NCBI RefSeq assembly: GCF_001426665.1
Contig: NZ_LMEY01000012.1
Coordinates: 186,001-250,000 of the forward strand
Source: Rhizobium sp. Root1334
GTDB taxonomy: Bacteria; Pseudomonadota; Alphaproteobacteria; Rhizobiales; Rhizobiaceae
DNA: 64,000 nt
Direction of reading: 5' to 3'
Shown here: positions 1 through 9,338 of the stretch, one piece after another
How positions within the stretch are numbered: the stretch's first letter is position 1
Layout: each line of letters opens with the position of its first letter
The notes under the pieces: generated by a model
Databases searched by the model: none
Seen by the model: the letters and a program-made list of their open reading frames with translations, nothing else
Told to the model about the DNA's origin: nothing
Position numbers and translations under genes: made by a program

Positions 1-209
1 TGGCGCGCCATCGTGCCGCCGATCAGATCATCGCGCAGTACCAGATAGGACGTCGCGGCAAGATAGCCGATCGAAAAAACCGAGATGGCGCAGACCGAAA
101 GTGCGGCCATCCATGGCTGAAAGGTCATGTGGCGAACCTTATCGCCGCTTGCCAGAATGATGATGTGTTTTTGCGCGCGCTTGCCGAAAACCTGGCTTTC
201 CGTAGACAC
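1..209 (-). CDS. M23 family metallopeptidase, N-terminal part (partial)
   Basis: The reverse strand reads in frame from a GTG codon at 209 off the left edge of the window. The visible 69 residues start with a short polar cytoplasmic stretch (STESQVFGKRAQKHIIILAS) followed by one hydrophobic segment at about residues 33-54, as expected for a single-pass inner-membrane protein. I recognise this N-terminus as that of the membrane-anchored M23 (LytM-type) peptidases which often sit next to DUF455 and bcp in Rhizobiaceae; the catalytic domain lies outside the window, so the family call is from memory and not from active-site residues. A GGTGAG stretch just upstream of the GTG can serve as ribosome binding site; an in-frame TTG one codon upstream is the alternative start. 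Confidence 0.6.
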   Translation of the reverse strand, partial: MSTESQVFGKRAQKHIIILASGDKVRHMTFQPWMAALSVCAISVFSIGYLAATSYLVLRDDLIGGTMAR

Positions 210-310
210 CAACTCACCCCCAACGCGTGCGATTCTGCCTGTCCTGATAGGCGCGATTAGACACTGTTAAGGTTAATAAAGCCTTGCCTGAGGGGTTTTG
301 TGGTGACGTC

Positions 311-1144
311 TCAGGTGTTTACGGAGGCCGTCATCGACCGGTAGAAAGATGGCGTCAGGCCGGCTTCAGCGCGAGCGATGTCGTTGAATGGTGCTTTTAG
401 AGGACCGCGAAAGTTGGCCCTGACCAAAGCCTGAAACGCGGCGGCTGGGTCTTTCTTCTGCCGGGCGCAGAGGAAACGGAACCATTTGGCGCCGACAGCC
501 ACATGGCCTTTTTCGTCCTCGTAGATCACGTCGAGCACCGCGGCGCTTTCCAGATCGCCGGCCTCCCGCATCTTCGCCTGCAGGGCCGGTGTCACGTCGA
601 GACCGCGCGCCTCGAGAATCAGCGGCACCACCGCCAGCCGTGCCGTGAGGTCGTTGCGGGTGTCATGGGCTGCCTGCCAGAGCCCGTCATGGGCGGGCAG
701 GTCGCCATAATCGGCGCCGAGCTGGCGCAGACGATCGCGCACCATGCGGAAATGCTTAGCCTCCTCGAAGGCCACCTTCATCCAGCCGTCGAAAAACGAA
801 TTCGGAACGGGTTCCGTGGCAAAGCGGGCGACGATATCAAGCGCCAGATCGACGGCATTGAGTTCGATATGGGCGATGGCGTGGAGGAGGGCGATCCGGC
901 CTCGGTCCGTGGTCAGCGCGCGCTTTGGCATTTGTCTTGGCGGTATCAATTCCGGCTTTTCAGGCCGTCCGGGCCGGTCAGGCACGGTCACATCGAGCGG
1001 TGAGCGCAGCGACAGGGTTCTCTCACTCCAGCGGCGTGCCGTTTCCTGGGTCAAAAGTGTCTTGATATCCAGATCTGCGGCGCGGATCGCGCGAACTGCC
1101 CCATCACGCAGACTTCGGATCGCCGGAAGGCTTGTCATTGTCAT
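311..1144 (-). CDS. DUF455 ferritin-like protein
   Basis: The 277-residue protein belongs to the DUF455 (COG2833) group of ferritin-like helical proteins. Carboxylate-histidine motifs typical of a di-iron four-helix bundle are visible: an AHIELNAVDLAL helix near residue 90, FEEAKHFRMV near 125, LEARGLD near 177 and YEDEKGHVAVG near 208. Substrate and physiological role are not established for this family, so only a metal-binding helical bundle can be inferred. Its ATG overlaps the TGA of the upstream bcp gene by four bases (ATGA), so the two are very probably one operon with translational coupling. No membrane segment or signal peptide is seen. Confidence 0.8.
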   Translation of the reverse strand: MTMTSLPAIRSLRDGAVRAIRAADLDIKTLLTQETARRWSERTLSLRSPLDVTVPDRPGRPEKPELIPPRQMPKRALTTDRGRIALLHAIAHIELNAVDLALDIVARFATEPVPNSFFDGWMKVAFEEAKHFRMVRDRLRQLGADYGDLPAHDGLWQAAHDTRNDLTARLAVVPLILEARGLDVTPALQAKMREAGDLESAAVLDVIYEDEKGHVAVGAKWFRFLCARQKKDPAAAFQALVRANFRGPLKAPFNDIARAEAGLTPSFYRSMTASVNT

Positions 1145-1623
1145 GCCGTTTCGTTGGCAAGGTTTTTGGCGGCGGCCAGCACCTCTTCGGCATGACCGGC
1201 GACCTTCACCTTCGGCCAGATGCGGCGGATGACCCCATCCGGACCAATCAGCAGGGTTGTCCGCTCAACTCCCATATATTTGCGGCCGTACATGCTTTTT
1301 TCGACCCAGACGCCATAGCTGTTCAAGACTGCCAGATCTTCATCCGAGGCGAGGATGACGGAAAGATCATATTTCTTCGCGAATTTGTCGTGCTTCTTCA
1401 CCGAATCGGGAGACATGCCAATCACCACCGCTCCAGCTGCCGAAAATTCACCCAGAAGCCCGCTAAAGGCGATCGATTCGGTGGTGCAGCCGCTGGTGTC
1501 ATCCTTCGGGTAGAAGAAAAGTACGACCGATTGTCCCTTGAAATCCTTTAGCGAAACGGTTCCGCCGCCGTCGCGGGGCAGGGTAAAGTCTGGTGCGATT
1601 GCGCCTTCGGTCAGGTTCGCCAT
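1141..1623 (-). CDS. bcp: Thioredoxin-dependent peroxiredoxin, BCP/PrxQ type
   Basis: This 160-residue cytosolic peroxiredoxin would reduce hydrogen peroxide and organic hydroperoxides. The peroxidatic cysteine is Cys46 in DDTSGCTTE, preceded by the usual FFYPKD strand. It is the only cysteine in the protein: the resolving cysteine that many BCPs carry five residues later is absent, so this is a 1-Cys form needing an external thiol for recycling. The ATG at 1623 is chosen because it follows AAGGA at the right distance and gives the family N-terminus (MANLTEG); an in-frame ATG 33 bases upstream adds a tail that does not look conserved. The stop overlaps the start of the DUF455 gene. Confidence 0.92.
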   Translation of the reverse strand: MANLTEGAIAPDFTLPRDGGGTVSLKDFKGQSVVLFFYPKDDTSGCTTESIAFSGLLGEFSAAGAVVIGMSPDSVKKHDKFAKKYDLSVILASDEDLAVLNSYGVWVEKSMYGRKYMGVERTTLLIGPDGVIRRIWPKVKVAGHAEEVLAAAKNLANETA

Positions 1624-1987
1624 GGTTATTCCTTTTTTCTGGGGCATGTGCCGCAAAAGTTTGTCGCATGAGGCATATCCAATTGGAGCCCGGCCCGTCC
1701 AGCGCCGCAGGGACGGATGGATGTTTCGCGCACAGGGAAGATGCTTGGAACGGCAGACATCGTTTGCCCCGGGATCGTTCTTTAACTACTGTGTCACGGA
1801 TGCAAAATGCCCAAAGACGCTTCGATACGCCCTTGGCATTCTCGAGCGATAACATGAGATAAATCAACCACGTACGACGTGCGTACGGCGTCATGGCATG
1901 GAGTCGCCTAATGCCGCGCGATGGAATCGCAGCAGATGGGAAATACCGCATGATTCTTTTTCACACTTCCGGAGGCCGCCGGCGCTG
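1624..1987. other. Divergent intergenic region, bcp / AsmA-like gene
   Basis: About 360 bases separate the starts of bcp (leftward) and the AsmA-like gene (rightward) and should hold both promoters. The one clear element is an imperfect palindrome at 1871-1887 (CGTACGACGTGCGTACG), two copies of the self-complementary CGTACG around a 5-base centre. No convincing gene is seen. Confidence 0.5.
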
Positions 1988-4900
1988 ATGAATGAAATCC
2001 GCGGCGAAAAAGTATCGTTTCGCAAGGAAGACATTGTCGTTCTGCATTCCCTGCCATCGGCGCAGGCCCATGACCCATGTATCGTTCACGCACCGAACAA
2101 ACGTGGGATTTCCCATTTCGTCTTCACCGTAACGTCAGTCGTTGCCGCGATTATTCTTCTGCTTGGTGCAGCGCTTGTGGGGGCCATTGAAGGTGGGTTT
2201 CTTGACGAGCCGTTGAATGCGCGGGCGCAGACCGCACTGAACTCAGCGCTCGGCAGCGGTTATCATGCCGAGGTCGGCAGTACGGTGTTGCGGGTGACGT
2301 CGAATGGTGCGCTGGCGCTGAAGGCGCGGGACGTGACTCTGGTGGATAACGCCTCCAGCAAGCGCCTGGTCACCACCAATTCCGTCTTTATCGAACTCAA
2401 CCCACTGGCTTTGGTGACCGGTCGGGTTGCCGTTTCGCGGCTTGAGGCTGAAGGCGCGGTGCTTGACCCGTCGCTGCTGCCGCAGGGCAAGCCGATCGAT
2501 CTGACGACCATTCGCATTGCCGATGTTGCCGGAGGGCTGGAGGTCGCTTTCGACCAGATAGACCGGATCTCGCAACTGATCGGCCACAGCAATACCGAAA
2601 CCGTGCGCATCGCTGATTTGCGATTGTCGTTTGCCGGTCCTCGCCAGCGTATCGTCCCCGTCGTGGTGGAGGCCGTGGATTTCAAGCGCACAGCCGATGG
2701 CTCGATGCAGATTGACGGCGCCTTCTCTATCGACGGACAGTTATCGGAACTGCATCTTCGCGCCGACCGGCAAAACGGGCGGATCACGACGCTCGACGGT
2801 TCCGCCGCCGGTTTGCCCCTGTCGGCCTTCCTGCATCGCAATGATTCTGCGACGGAACTTGCCTTCGGGATCAGCAGCAGCGCCGATTTGACCATCAAGG
2901 CAACGCGCGGTGGTGAAAACACAACACCGACACTGCAGTTGAACGGTCGTACCAACGGTGGCGCATTCGATGCAGGCGGGTTCACATCCGAACTCAAGCC
3001 TTCCGAACTCAATGTCAGCTATGATTTCGCCCGCGAAAGAATCGAAATTCTGCCCTCGATGGTGCGTGTTGGCCGGTCGACTTTCCCGTTTACCGGCGCG
3101 ATTGCCGATCTTGATCCGGCAGTTCTTGCCGGGAAAAAGGGCTTTTCAGTCGATCTCCTGTTGCAGGCCGCCAGTTCGTCGCCGGTCGATGTGTCCGAGG
3201 CGCCTCTGATATTCGATGCCAAGGCGCAGGGACGTTACCTGTCGGAAAGTCATCAGCTGGTGTTCGACGAACTGACGGTCGCAAGCGGGCTCGGGACGGC
3301 TGCGGGTTCGCTATCCATGACCTTCGGGAATGCCTCGCCACAGATCAGCTTTGCCCTCCTGACCAGCAAGATACAGGCTGCGGCCGTGAAACAGCTCTGG
3401 CCCTGGTGGGTGGGCAAGACAGCGCGGCGCTGGGTGATCAACAATATCTTCGGCGGCACGGTGACGGACGGCAAGATCGAGGTGTTCCTGCCGATGGGAC
3501 GCATTACACGTACCGTCGGGCCTATCGACCTGAACGCCGAGGAACTAAGCGTTCAATTCAACATCGCCGATACGCGGGTCAATCTGGCCGGCGATATCCC
3601 GCCATTGCGCGATGCTGCCGGTGCCTTCAAGCTGAAGGGCGAGCGTATGGATGTGGAGATCCAGCGCGGAACGGCCTATTTTCCTTCGGGGCGCTCTGCC
3701 ACGGTGAATGGTGGCAATTTCGTCATCCCCAATACCTACGAAAAACCGCTGATTGCCGAAATGAAACTTGATGTCGGGGGGCAGGCAGATGCAATCGCTG
3801 AACTTGTCAGTTACCGGCCGATTCTCGCGCTGCAGCGAACCCCTTTCAAGCCGGAGGATTTTTCCGGCGAGATGACAGCCGAGGTCGGTGCGCGGTTCGG
3901 TCTCGTCACCGCCCAGAAACCACCGCCGCCACAATGGCAGGTGCAGATGCAGCTGGATGGCGTGACCGTCAACAAACCGTTTGCCGGACGCGCCATCTCC
4001 GACATCAAGGGGACAATGCGGATCGACCCCAACCAGGCGGTGCTGGAGGCAAAAGCCGATATCGATGGCGGAGAGATGGATATTTCCGTCGTCGAGCCTG
4101 TCGGGGCTGGCAGCACGGTTTCGCGCAAGCGCGAGATTTCCGGAATGCTCAACGATGGCGAGCTTGCCAAGATGGCCCCCGGACTTGCCGGCATCATCAA
4201 TGGACCTGTTGCGCTGGATATCTTGATCAACGACAACGACCGGCACACGGTTTCGGCCGATCTTGGTAATGCCTCCATTTCGCTTCCCTGGATCGGCTGG
4301 TCGAAAGGCGCAGGTATCGGCGCCAAGGCGACCTTTTCGGCATCCACAGCTGACGGCATCACGCAGATTGATGATCTGAAGCTGAACGGCGACGGCTTCG
4401 GCGCTGCGGGTTCACTCGTTCTCGACAAATCCGGTTTGAATTCCGGAGAGTTTTCCTCGGTTCAACTCTCCAAAGGCGATAACTATGCCGTCAACATCAA
4501 GCGCCAGAAAGGTGGCTTTGCCGTTGCCGTCAATGGCATGTCTGCCGATATGCGGCCGGTCATCGAAAGCCTGCGCAGCGGATCAGGCGATGGGGACGGA
4601 AATGGTGACAGCAAGCGGATAGCCATTAATGCAAACCTTCAACAGGTGACTGGCTTCCACTCCGAGACATTGTCGAATGTCAATCTGAGCTACGCGGCGA
4701 GGGGTAAGCAGATTGATGCCGTCGATCTGACGGCGGTCACCGACAGCGGTCAGGCCGTGGTCGCCAAGTTGACGAAAAATGGTGCTGATAACACGCTGGA
4801 ACTGACCAGCGGCGATGCGGGCTCTCTGGCGCGGTTTGCCAATATCTACAGCAACATGCGTGGCGGTCTTTTGAACCTCAAGCTGCGAGATCGCGGCGGC

Positions 4901-5386
4901 AGTTCCTGGCGTGGCAACATCGATATCCGCAAGTTTTCGCTCGTCAACGAAGCACGGCTGCAATCCATCGTCTCCACACCGACCGGCGCTGATGGCAGAA
5001 GCCTCAACCAGGCGGTGAAGAAGAATATCGATGTCAGTTCGGCCCGCTTCGAACGCGGCTCCGCCAATGTGGCGCTCGACAACGGAACGATTGCAATCGA
5101 CAGCGGGGTGGTGCGCGGGGTTGATGTCGGCGCCACGTTCCAGGGCACGGTGCGCGACGCAAATGGCAATATGGACATGACCGGAACATTCATGCCGGCC
5201 TACGGGCTCAACCGTTTGTTCGGGGAACTGCCGTTGATCGGCGTGCTCCTCGGCAATGGCAGGGATCGCGGCCTGCTCGGGATCACCTTCAAGCTGGTCG
5301 GCCCGTTCGCCAAACCGAACCTGACGATCAACCCCTTGTCGATCATTGCGCCCGGCGTGTTCCGCAGCATCTTCGAATTCCAATAA
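1988..5386 (+). CDS. AsmA/YhdP-like large envelope protein (DUF3971)
   Basis: The protein of about 1132 residues has a basic N-terminus, one transmembrane segment near residues 43-66 (FVFTVTSVVAAIILLLGAAL) and then more than 1000 residues of beta-rich sequence that would lie in the periplasm. Order, size and the C-terminal MDMTGTFMPAYGLNRLFGELPLIG stretch, interrupted here, match the DUF3971/AsmA-like_C proteins related to YhdP and TamB. Members of this superfamily form long grooved bridges that carry phospholipids between inner and outer membranes; that role here is inferred from the family. The start is uncertain: the ATG at 1988 has GGAGG about 12 bases upstream, while the reading frame is open back to 1898. 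The gene ends at a strong terminator shared with tyrS. Confidence 0.82.
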   Translation: MNEIRGEKVSFRKEDIVVLHSLPSAQAHDPCIVHAPNKRGISHFVFTVTSVVAAIILLLGAALVGAIEGGFLDEPLNARAQTALNSALGSGYHAEVGSTVLRVTSNGALALKARDVTLVDNASSKRLVTTNSVFIELNPLALVTGRVAVSRLEAEGAVLDPSLLPQGKPIDLTTIRIADVAGGLEVAFDQIDRISQLIGHSNTETVRIADLRLSFAGPRQRIVPVVVEAVDFKRTADGSMQIDGAFSIDGQLSELHLRADRQNGRITTLDGSAAGLPLSAFLHRNDSATELAFGISSSADLTIKATRGGENTTPTLQLNGRTNGGAFDAGGFTSELKPSELNVSYDFARERIEILPSMVRVGRSTFPFTGAIADLDPAVLAGKKGFSVDLLLQAASSSPVDVSEAPLIFDAKAQGRYLSESHQLVFDELTVASGLGTAAGSLSMTFGNASPQISFALLTSKIQAAAVKQLWPWWVGKTARRWVINNIFGGTVTDGKIEVFLPMGRITRTVGPIDLNAEELSVQFNIADTRVNLAGDIPPLRDAAGAFKLKGERMDVEIQRGTAYFPSGRSATVNGGNFVIPNTYEKPLIAEMKLDVGGQADAIAELVSYRPILALQRTPFKPEDFSGEMTAEVGARFGLVTAQKPPPPQWQVQMQLDGVTVNKPFAGRAISDIKGTMRIDPNQAVLEAKADIDGGEMDISVVEPVGAGSTVSRKREISGMLNDGELAKMAPGLAGIINGPVALDILINDNDRHTVSADLGNASISLPWIGWSKGAGIGAKATFSASTADGITQIDDLKLNGDGFGAAGSLVLDKSGLNSGEFSSVQLSKGDNYAVNIKRQKGGFAVAVNGMSADMRPVIESLRSGSGDGDGNGDSKRIAINANLQQVTGFHSETLSNVNLSYAARGKQIDAVDLTAVTDSGQAVVAKLTKNGADNTLELTSGDAGSLARFANIYSNMRGGLLNLKLRDRGGSSWRGNIDIRKFSLVNEARLQSIVSTPTGADGRSLNQAVKKNIDVSSARFERGSANVALDNGTIAIDSGVVRGVDVGATFQGTVRDANGNMDMTGTFMPAYGLNRLFGELPLIGVLLGNGRDRGLLGITFKLVGPFAKPNLTINPLSIIAPGVFRSIFEFQ

Positions 5387-5418
5387 AAAAACCGGCGGGG
5401 TCACCGCCGGTTTGGGTT
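5385..5418. terminator. Bidirectional terminator between AsmA-like gene and tyrS
   Basis: A perfect ten-base inverted repeat (AAACCGGCGG at 5389-5398, CCGCCGGTTT at 5404-5413) with a 5-base loop is flanked by an A-run on the left and T-rich sequence on the right, so it can terminate the AsmA-like gene rightward and tyrS leftward. Confidence 0.85.
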
Positions 5419-5439
5419 TCACTCGATGTCGCGCGTATT

Positions 5440-6693
5440 TCAAGCCGGACGGACGAGGATGTGCTTCTTCTTGCCGAGCGACAGCTTGATGACGCCATCT
5501 GCGGTGACGTCACCGGTGCCGATCACCTGGCGATCGTCGCCAACGACGGTATCGTTGAGGCGAACGGCACCGTCCTTGAGGAACTGCCGCACCTTGCCGT
5601 TGGACTCTGCCAGCCCGGCGCGCACGAACAGCGCGAGAACGCCGATTCCGGCTTCAAGTTCGGTCGCAGGCACATCGATGGATGGCAGGTTGGCGGCAAG
5701 AGCGCCTTCCTCAAAAGTCTTGCGGGCGGTCTCGGCTGCTTCTTCTGCCGCCGCACGTCCGTGCAATGTCGCGGTGATTTCAGTTGCCAGGATCTTCTTC
5801 ACCTCGTTGATCTCGGTACCGGCCAACTGTGAGAGACGTGCGATTTCGCCCATCGGCAGCGTTGTGTAGAGCTTGAGGAAGCGCGACACGTCGGCGTCTT
5901 CGGTATTGCGCCAGTACTGCCAGAAGTCATAGGCCGACATCATGTCCGGGTTGAGCCAGATGGCGCCGTTGACCGATTTGCCCATCTTGGCGCCCGACGA
6001 TGTGGTCAAAAGCGGCGATGTCAGTGCGTAAAGCTGCGGCGTTCCCATGCGGTGGCCGAGATCGATACCGTTGATGATGTTGCCCCACTGGTCGGAGCCG
6101 CCCATCTGCAGGCGGCAACCGGTGCGCTTGTAAAGTTCGACGAAATCGTAGGCCTGCAGGATCATGTAATTGAATTCGAGGAACGAAAGCGATTGCTCGC
6201 GGTCGAGCCTGGTCTTGACGCTGTCGAAGGCCAGCATGCGATTGACCGAAAAGTGGCGGCCGACATCGCGCAGGAACTCAAGGTAGTTGATGCCCAGCAG
6301 CCAGTCGGCATTGTTGATCATCAGGGCGTCTTTTGGCCCGTCGCCGTAGGTCAGGTAGTTGGAGAACACCGATTTGATACTGGCGATGTTGGAGGCGATG
6401 GTTTCTGGCGTCATCAGCTGACGCGCTTCGTCCTTGAAGGACGGGTCTCCGACCATGCCGGTGCCGCCGCCCATCAGCGAGATCGGCTGATGGCCGGTCG
6501 CCTGCATCCAGTGCAGCATCATGATCTGGATCAGGCCGCCGGCATGCAGGCTCGGCGCCGTCGGATCAAAGCCGATATAGGCCGTCACGGTTTCCTTGTT
6601 GAACAGCGCATCCAGTCCGGCATTGTCGGATGTCTGGTGGATGAAACCGCGTTCATGGAGGGTGTGAAGGAAATCGGACTTGAATTCGGACAT
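5440..6693 (-). CDS. tyrS: Tyrosyl-tRNA synthetase
   Basis: This 417-residue class I aminoacyl-tRNA synthetase charges tRNA-Tyr in the cytosol. The ATP-binding HIGH region appears as SLHAGGL after YIGFDPTAP, a variant I associate with alphaproteobacterial TyrRS, and the KMSKS loop is [11 protein letters not shown]. Tyrosine-binding elements ([19 protein letters not shown]) are in order between them, and an S4 RNA-binding domain occupies about the last 65 residues ([19 protein letters not shown]). The ATG at 6693 is preferred over upstream in-frame codons because it follows GAGACAGG and starts the conserved MSEFKSDFL. It is transcribed divergently from anmK, a common rhizobial arrangement. Confidence 0.97.
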   Translation of the reverse strand: MSEFKSDFLHTLHERGFIHQTSDNAGLDALFNKETVTAYIGFDPTAPSLHAGGLIQIMMLHWMQATGHQPISLMGGGTGMVGDPSFKDEARQLMTPETIASNIASIKSVFSNYLTYGDGPKDALMINNADWLLGINYLEFLRDVGRHFSVNRMLAFDSVKTRLDREQSLSFLEFNYMILQAYDFVELYKRTGCRLQMGGSDQWGNIINGIDLGHRMGTPQLYALTSPLLTTSSGAKMGKSVNGAIWLNPDMMSAYDFWQYWRNTEDADVSRFLKLYTTLPMGEIARLSQLAGTEINEVKKILATEITATLHGRAAAEEAAETARKTFEEGALAANLPSIDVPATELEAGIGVLALFVRAGLAESNGKVRQFLKDGAVRLNDTVVGDDRQVIGTGDVTADGVIKLSLGKKKHILVRPA

Positions 6694-6824
6694 GACCTGT
6701 CTCTTTCGGTGGGCTGCTTGGAGAAGAATGAGGACTTGCTGGATATTTGCGCGGCGTTTAGCACTGTTTGCTGAAAAGTGCACGTGTTTGCATTGTGAAT
6801 GTTTTCTTTGGGGCTGAGTGCGGG

Positions 6825-7979
6825 ATGACGCAGATGAAGACGGCGATCGGGCTGATGAGCGGAACCAGCATGGATGGCATCGACATTGCGCTCATTCGAA
6901 CCGACGGCCGCGACCGGGTCGAGAGTGGTGCTGCCCTCGGGATATCCTATGACGCACAGTTTCGCGATCGCCTGAAACAGGCGCTGGAGGATGCCAAGCC
7001 GATACGCCAGCGCGGGGAGCGGCCTGGCACTCTTGCGAATGTCGAGCACGAGTTGACGTTACGTCATGCCGAGGCAGTGCGAATTTTTGTCAAGAAAAAC
7101 AATCTGAAGCCTGCTGATATTGATGTGATCGGCTTTCATGGCCAGACAGTGCTGCATCGTCCTGACGATGCTTTGACGGTCCAGCTCGGCGACGGCGCGT
7201 TGCTGGCGCGCGAAACCGGCATGGCCGTTGTTCATGACATGCGTGCCGACGATATGGTTCATGGCGGACAGGGCGCGCCGCTGATCCCCGTTTATCATGC
7301 AGCACTCGCGGCCGGATTGCCGGGAGAATTCCGCTCCGACCGGCCGGTTGTGTTCGTCAATATCGGCGGCATCTCCAACCTGACTTTTGTCGGCACTGAT
7401 GGGACCCTCGTTGCCTATGATAGCGGCCCGGGCAACACGCTGATCGACCAATGGGTCGAGGCGCATGCCGGAATTCCCTACGATCAGGGGGGCATGATCG
7501 CCAGCGAGGGACGTGTTCTGACCGGCCTGGCGGAACGCTACCTGGCAAATCGGTTTTTTTCCGGGACCAAGCGCCGCTCGCTCGATCGTAACGATTTTTC
7601 GCCTCCTGCCGGGACTGATGCGAACCTCGAGGACGGCGCCCGCACGCTTGCCTATGTCACGGCTGCCGCCATCCTCAGATCCGCGCAGCACCTGCCGGAA
7701 CGGCCGGGCACCTATATCATCTGCGGCGGAGGGCGGTTGAACCCGATCATCATGCGCGATCTCGCCGACCTCGCGTTGCGCGATGAAGCGACGGTCGTTT
7801 CCGCCGAGGCTGCCGGCCTTGATGGCGATGCCATGGAGGCGGAGGCATGGGCCTATCTTGCCGTGCGCTCACTCAAAGGATTGCCGCTGACGTTTCCCGG
7901 TACGACGGGCGTAACTGAGCCGGTCACCGGCGGGGTCTTCAACGCCGCCGTGGGCTCGTCGCCATCGGTTTCCGATTAA
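6825..7979 (+). CDS. anmK: Anhydro-N-acetylmuramic acid kinase
   Basis: The 384-residue enzyme phosphorylates and opens 1,6-anhydro-MurNAc released during peptidoglycan turnover, giving MurNAc-6-phosphate for recycling. Family signatures are plain: the N-terminal phosphate-binding [12 protein letters not shown], then [23 protein letters not shown] and the late ICGGGRLNP motif. The ATG at 6825 starts the conserved core after a short MTQMKT; the frame is open upstream, but that extension is not typical. The promoter probably lies in the 130 bases shared with the divergent tyrS. A diguanylate cyclase gene follows after about 100 bases. Confidence 0.95.
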   Translation: MTQMKTAIGLMSGTSMDGIDIALIRTDGRDRVESGAALGISYDAQFRDRLKQALEDAKPIRQRGERPGTLANVEHELTLRHAEAVRIFVKKNNLKPADIDVIGFHGQTVLHRPDDALTVQLGDGALLARETGMAVVHDMRADDMVHGGQGAPLIPVYHAALAAGLPGEFRSDRPVVFVNIGGISNLTFVGTDGTLVAYDSGPGNTLIDQWVEAHAGIPYDQGGMIASEGRVLTGLAERYLANRFFSGTKRRSLDRNDFSPPAGTDANLEDGARTLAYVTAAAILRSAQHLPERPGTYIICGGGRLNPIIMRDLADLALRDEATVVSAEAAGLDGDAMEAEAWAYLAVRSLKGLPLTFPGTTGVTEPVTGGVFNAAVGSSPSVSD

Positions 7980-8084
7980 CGTTTCTTTTGCCCGGCATGG
8001 GTACCATTCATACGAATCTGCGATGCCTTTTCGGCATGGTGGAAGAGAACGCGCGGCGGGTGCGGACTCGAAACGGACGTAGAG

Positions 8085-9278
8085 ATGAACGGCGCGCTTT
8101 TCCTCCTGACGGTCAACTTCCTGATAGCGCAACTTTTTTGCGTGTTTTTTCTCGTCATCTCCAGACGCAGCCGCATTCCCGCTGCCGGACGCTGGTTTGC
8201 GGTCGCCTTTGCTGTTGCATCGCTGTCCGCCGTTTTTGAAGTTGCCATCCGCTATGGTGATTTCGACCGCTTCGCCAGTTTCGGCGCTTTCAGTTCTCTG
8301 CTGATCGCACTCGTGATGATCCGCATCGGCATTGGCCGGCTCTACGCGGTTCCGTCAAACATCTGGGCGACAACTACGCTTCTGTGCACTGCACTTCCCC
8401 TCAACCTGATGATCTTCGACCTGCCACGAGGCACCTTTGTGCATTCGCTTGGCTACCAGGCGCCGTTTGCCATTGCGGAATTGATGTGCGCCGTTGCGAT
8501 CTACCGGTCCGGGCGCCGCGAGACGGGCGACCGGATACTTATGGCCCTGCTGCTGATCACGGCCGGGAATTTTGCCAGCAGGGTCTATTTTGCCGTGATC
8601 TTCAGCGGCGGAAGCACGGCACAGGCCTATCTTGGCAGCACCTATGCGCTGGTTTCCCAGAGCATCAGTGCCGTTCTGGTCGTCTCCACCGGGCTGACAT
8701 TGCTGGCCGTCATCGTGCTTGAAATCATGGACGACGCCAAGGCAAACTCGGAAATCGATCCTCTGTCAGGACTTTTGAACCGGCGCGGTTTCGATGGAAG
8801 AGTGAACCAGATTCTTGCGCGCCCCGTGTCCGCCTATCCCCATTGCGTGATCGTTTGTGATCTCGACCACTTCAAGTCGGTAAATGATACCTACGGACAT
8901 GCCGCCGGCGATCAGGTCATCCTTGCCTTTGGCCGCATGCTCGCCGGACACGCTCCGCCGGAGGCGATTTGCGCACGTTTTGGCGGCGAGGAATTTGCCA
9001 TCTTTTTGCCGTCCACCAGCATGGCCACGGGCTATCTCTTCGCCCAGGGACTGCGCAATACGTTCTCATCAATGGCGATCAGCGGATTGCCGGATACGGT
9101 TCGCCTCTCGGCCAGTTTTGGCGTTTGCGCGCTCGCAGCCCCGGGTGATTCGATCGCCGACGCAATCAAGGGGGCTGACGCGGCCCTCTACGATGCCAAG
9201 AAGGGCGGACGCAACCGGGTAAACCGTGCAGGCGCGTCCACGGCCAACAGCCCGCAGGAATGGCAGGCACAGGCCTGA
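8085..9278 (+). CDS. Membrane diguanylate cyclase (GGDEF) without I-site
   Basis: The N-terminal half of this 397-residue protein is hydrophobic, with six or seven predicted membrane spans up to about residue 215 (ending LLAVIVLEIM). It is followed by a complete GGDEF domain that makes cyclic di-GMP from two GTP. The substrate motif DLDHFKSVNDTYGH and the active-site loop ARFGGEEF are intact, so the enzyme should be active. The RxxD inhibitory site normally five residues before GGEEF is absent (PPEAICARF is found), so product feedback through that site is not expected. The signal sensed by the membrane part is unknown. The start ATG follows GGACGTAGAG. Confidence 0.9.
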   Translation: MNGALFLLTVNFLIAQLFCVFFLVISRRSRIPAAGRWFAVAFAVASLSAVFEVAIRYGDFDRFASFGAFSSLLIALVMIRIGIGRLYAVPSNIWATTTLLCTALPLNLMIFDLPRGTFVHSLGYQAPFAIAELMCAVAIYRSGRRETGDRILMALLLITAGNFASRVYFAVIFSGGSTAQAYLGSTYALVSQSISAVLVVSTGLTLLAVIVLEIMDDAKANSEIDPLSGLLNRRGFDGRVNQILARPVSAYPHCVIVCDLDHFKSVNDTYGHAAGDQVILAFGRMLAGHAPPEAICARFGGEEFAIFLPSTSMATGYLFAQGLRNTFSSMAISGLPDTVRLSASFGVCALAAPGDSIADAIKGADAALYDAKKGGRNRVNRAGASTANSPQEWQAQA

Positions 9279-9331
9279 CTGTTTTATCAGGCAGGTGGGC
9301 GAGTCGTCTGCCGGGCGATCACCCGGCAGAC
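9273..9331. terminator. Two hairpins between convergent genes
   Basis: GCCTGA/TCAGGC (9273-9278, 9287-9292) overlaps the stop codon of the diguanylate cyclase gene. A second, perfect ten-base stem GTCTGCCGGG/CCCGGCAGAC (9306-9315, 9322-9331) lies just before the end of the convergent ATPase gene. Neither has a long T-run; together they probably insulate the two transcripts. Confidence 0.6.
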
Positions 9332-9338
9332 TGGACAA

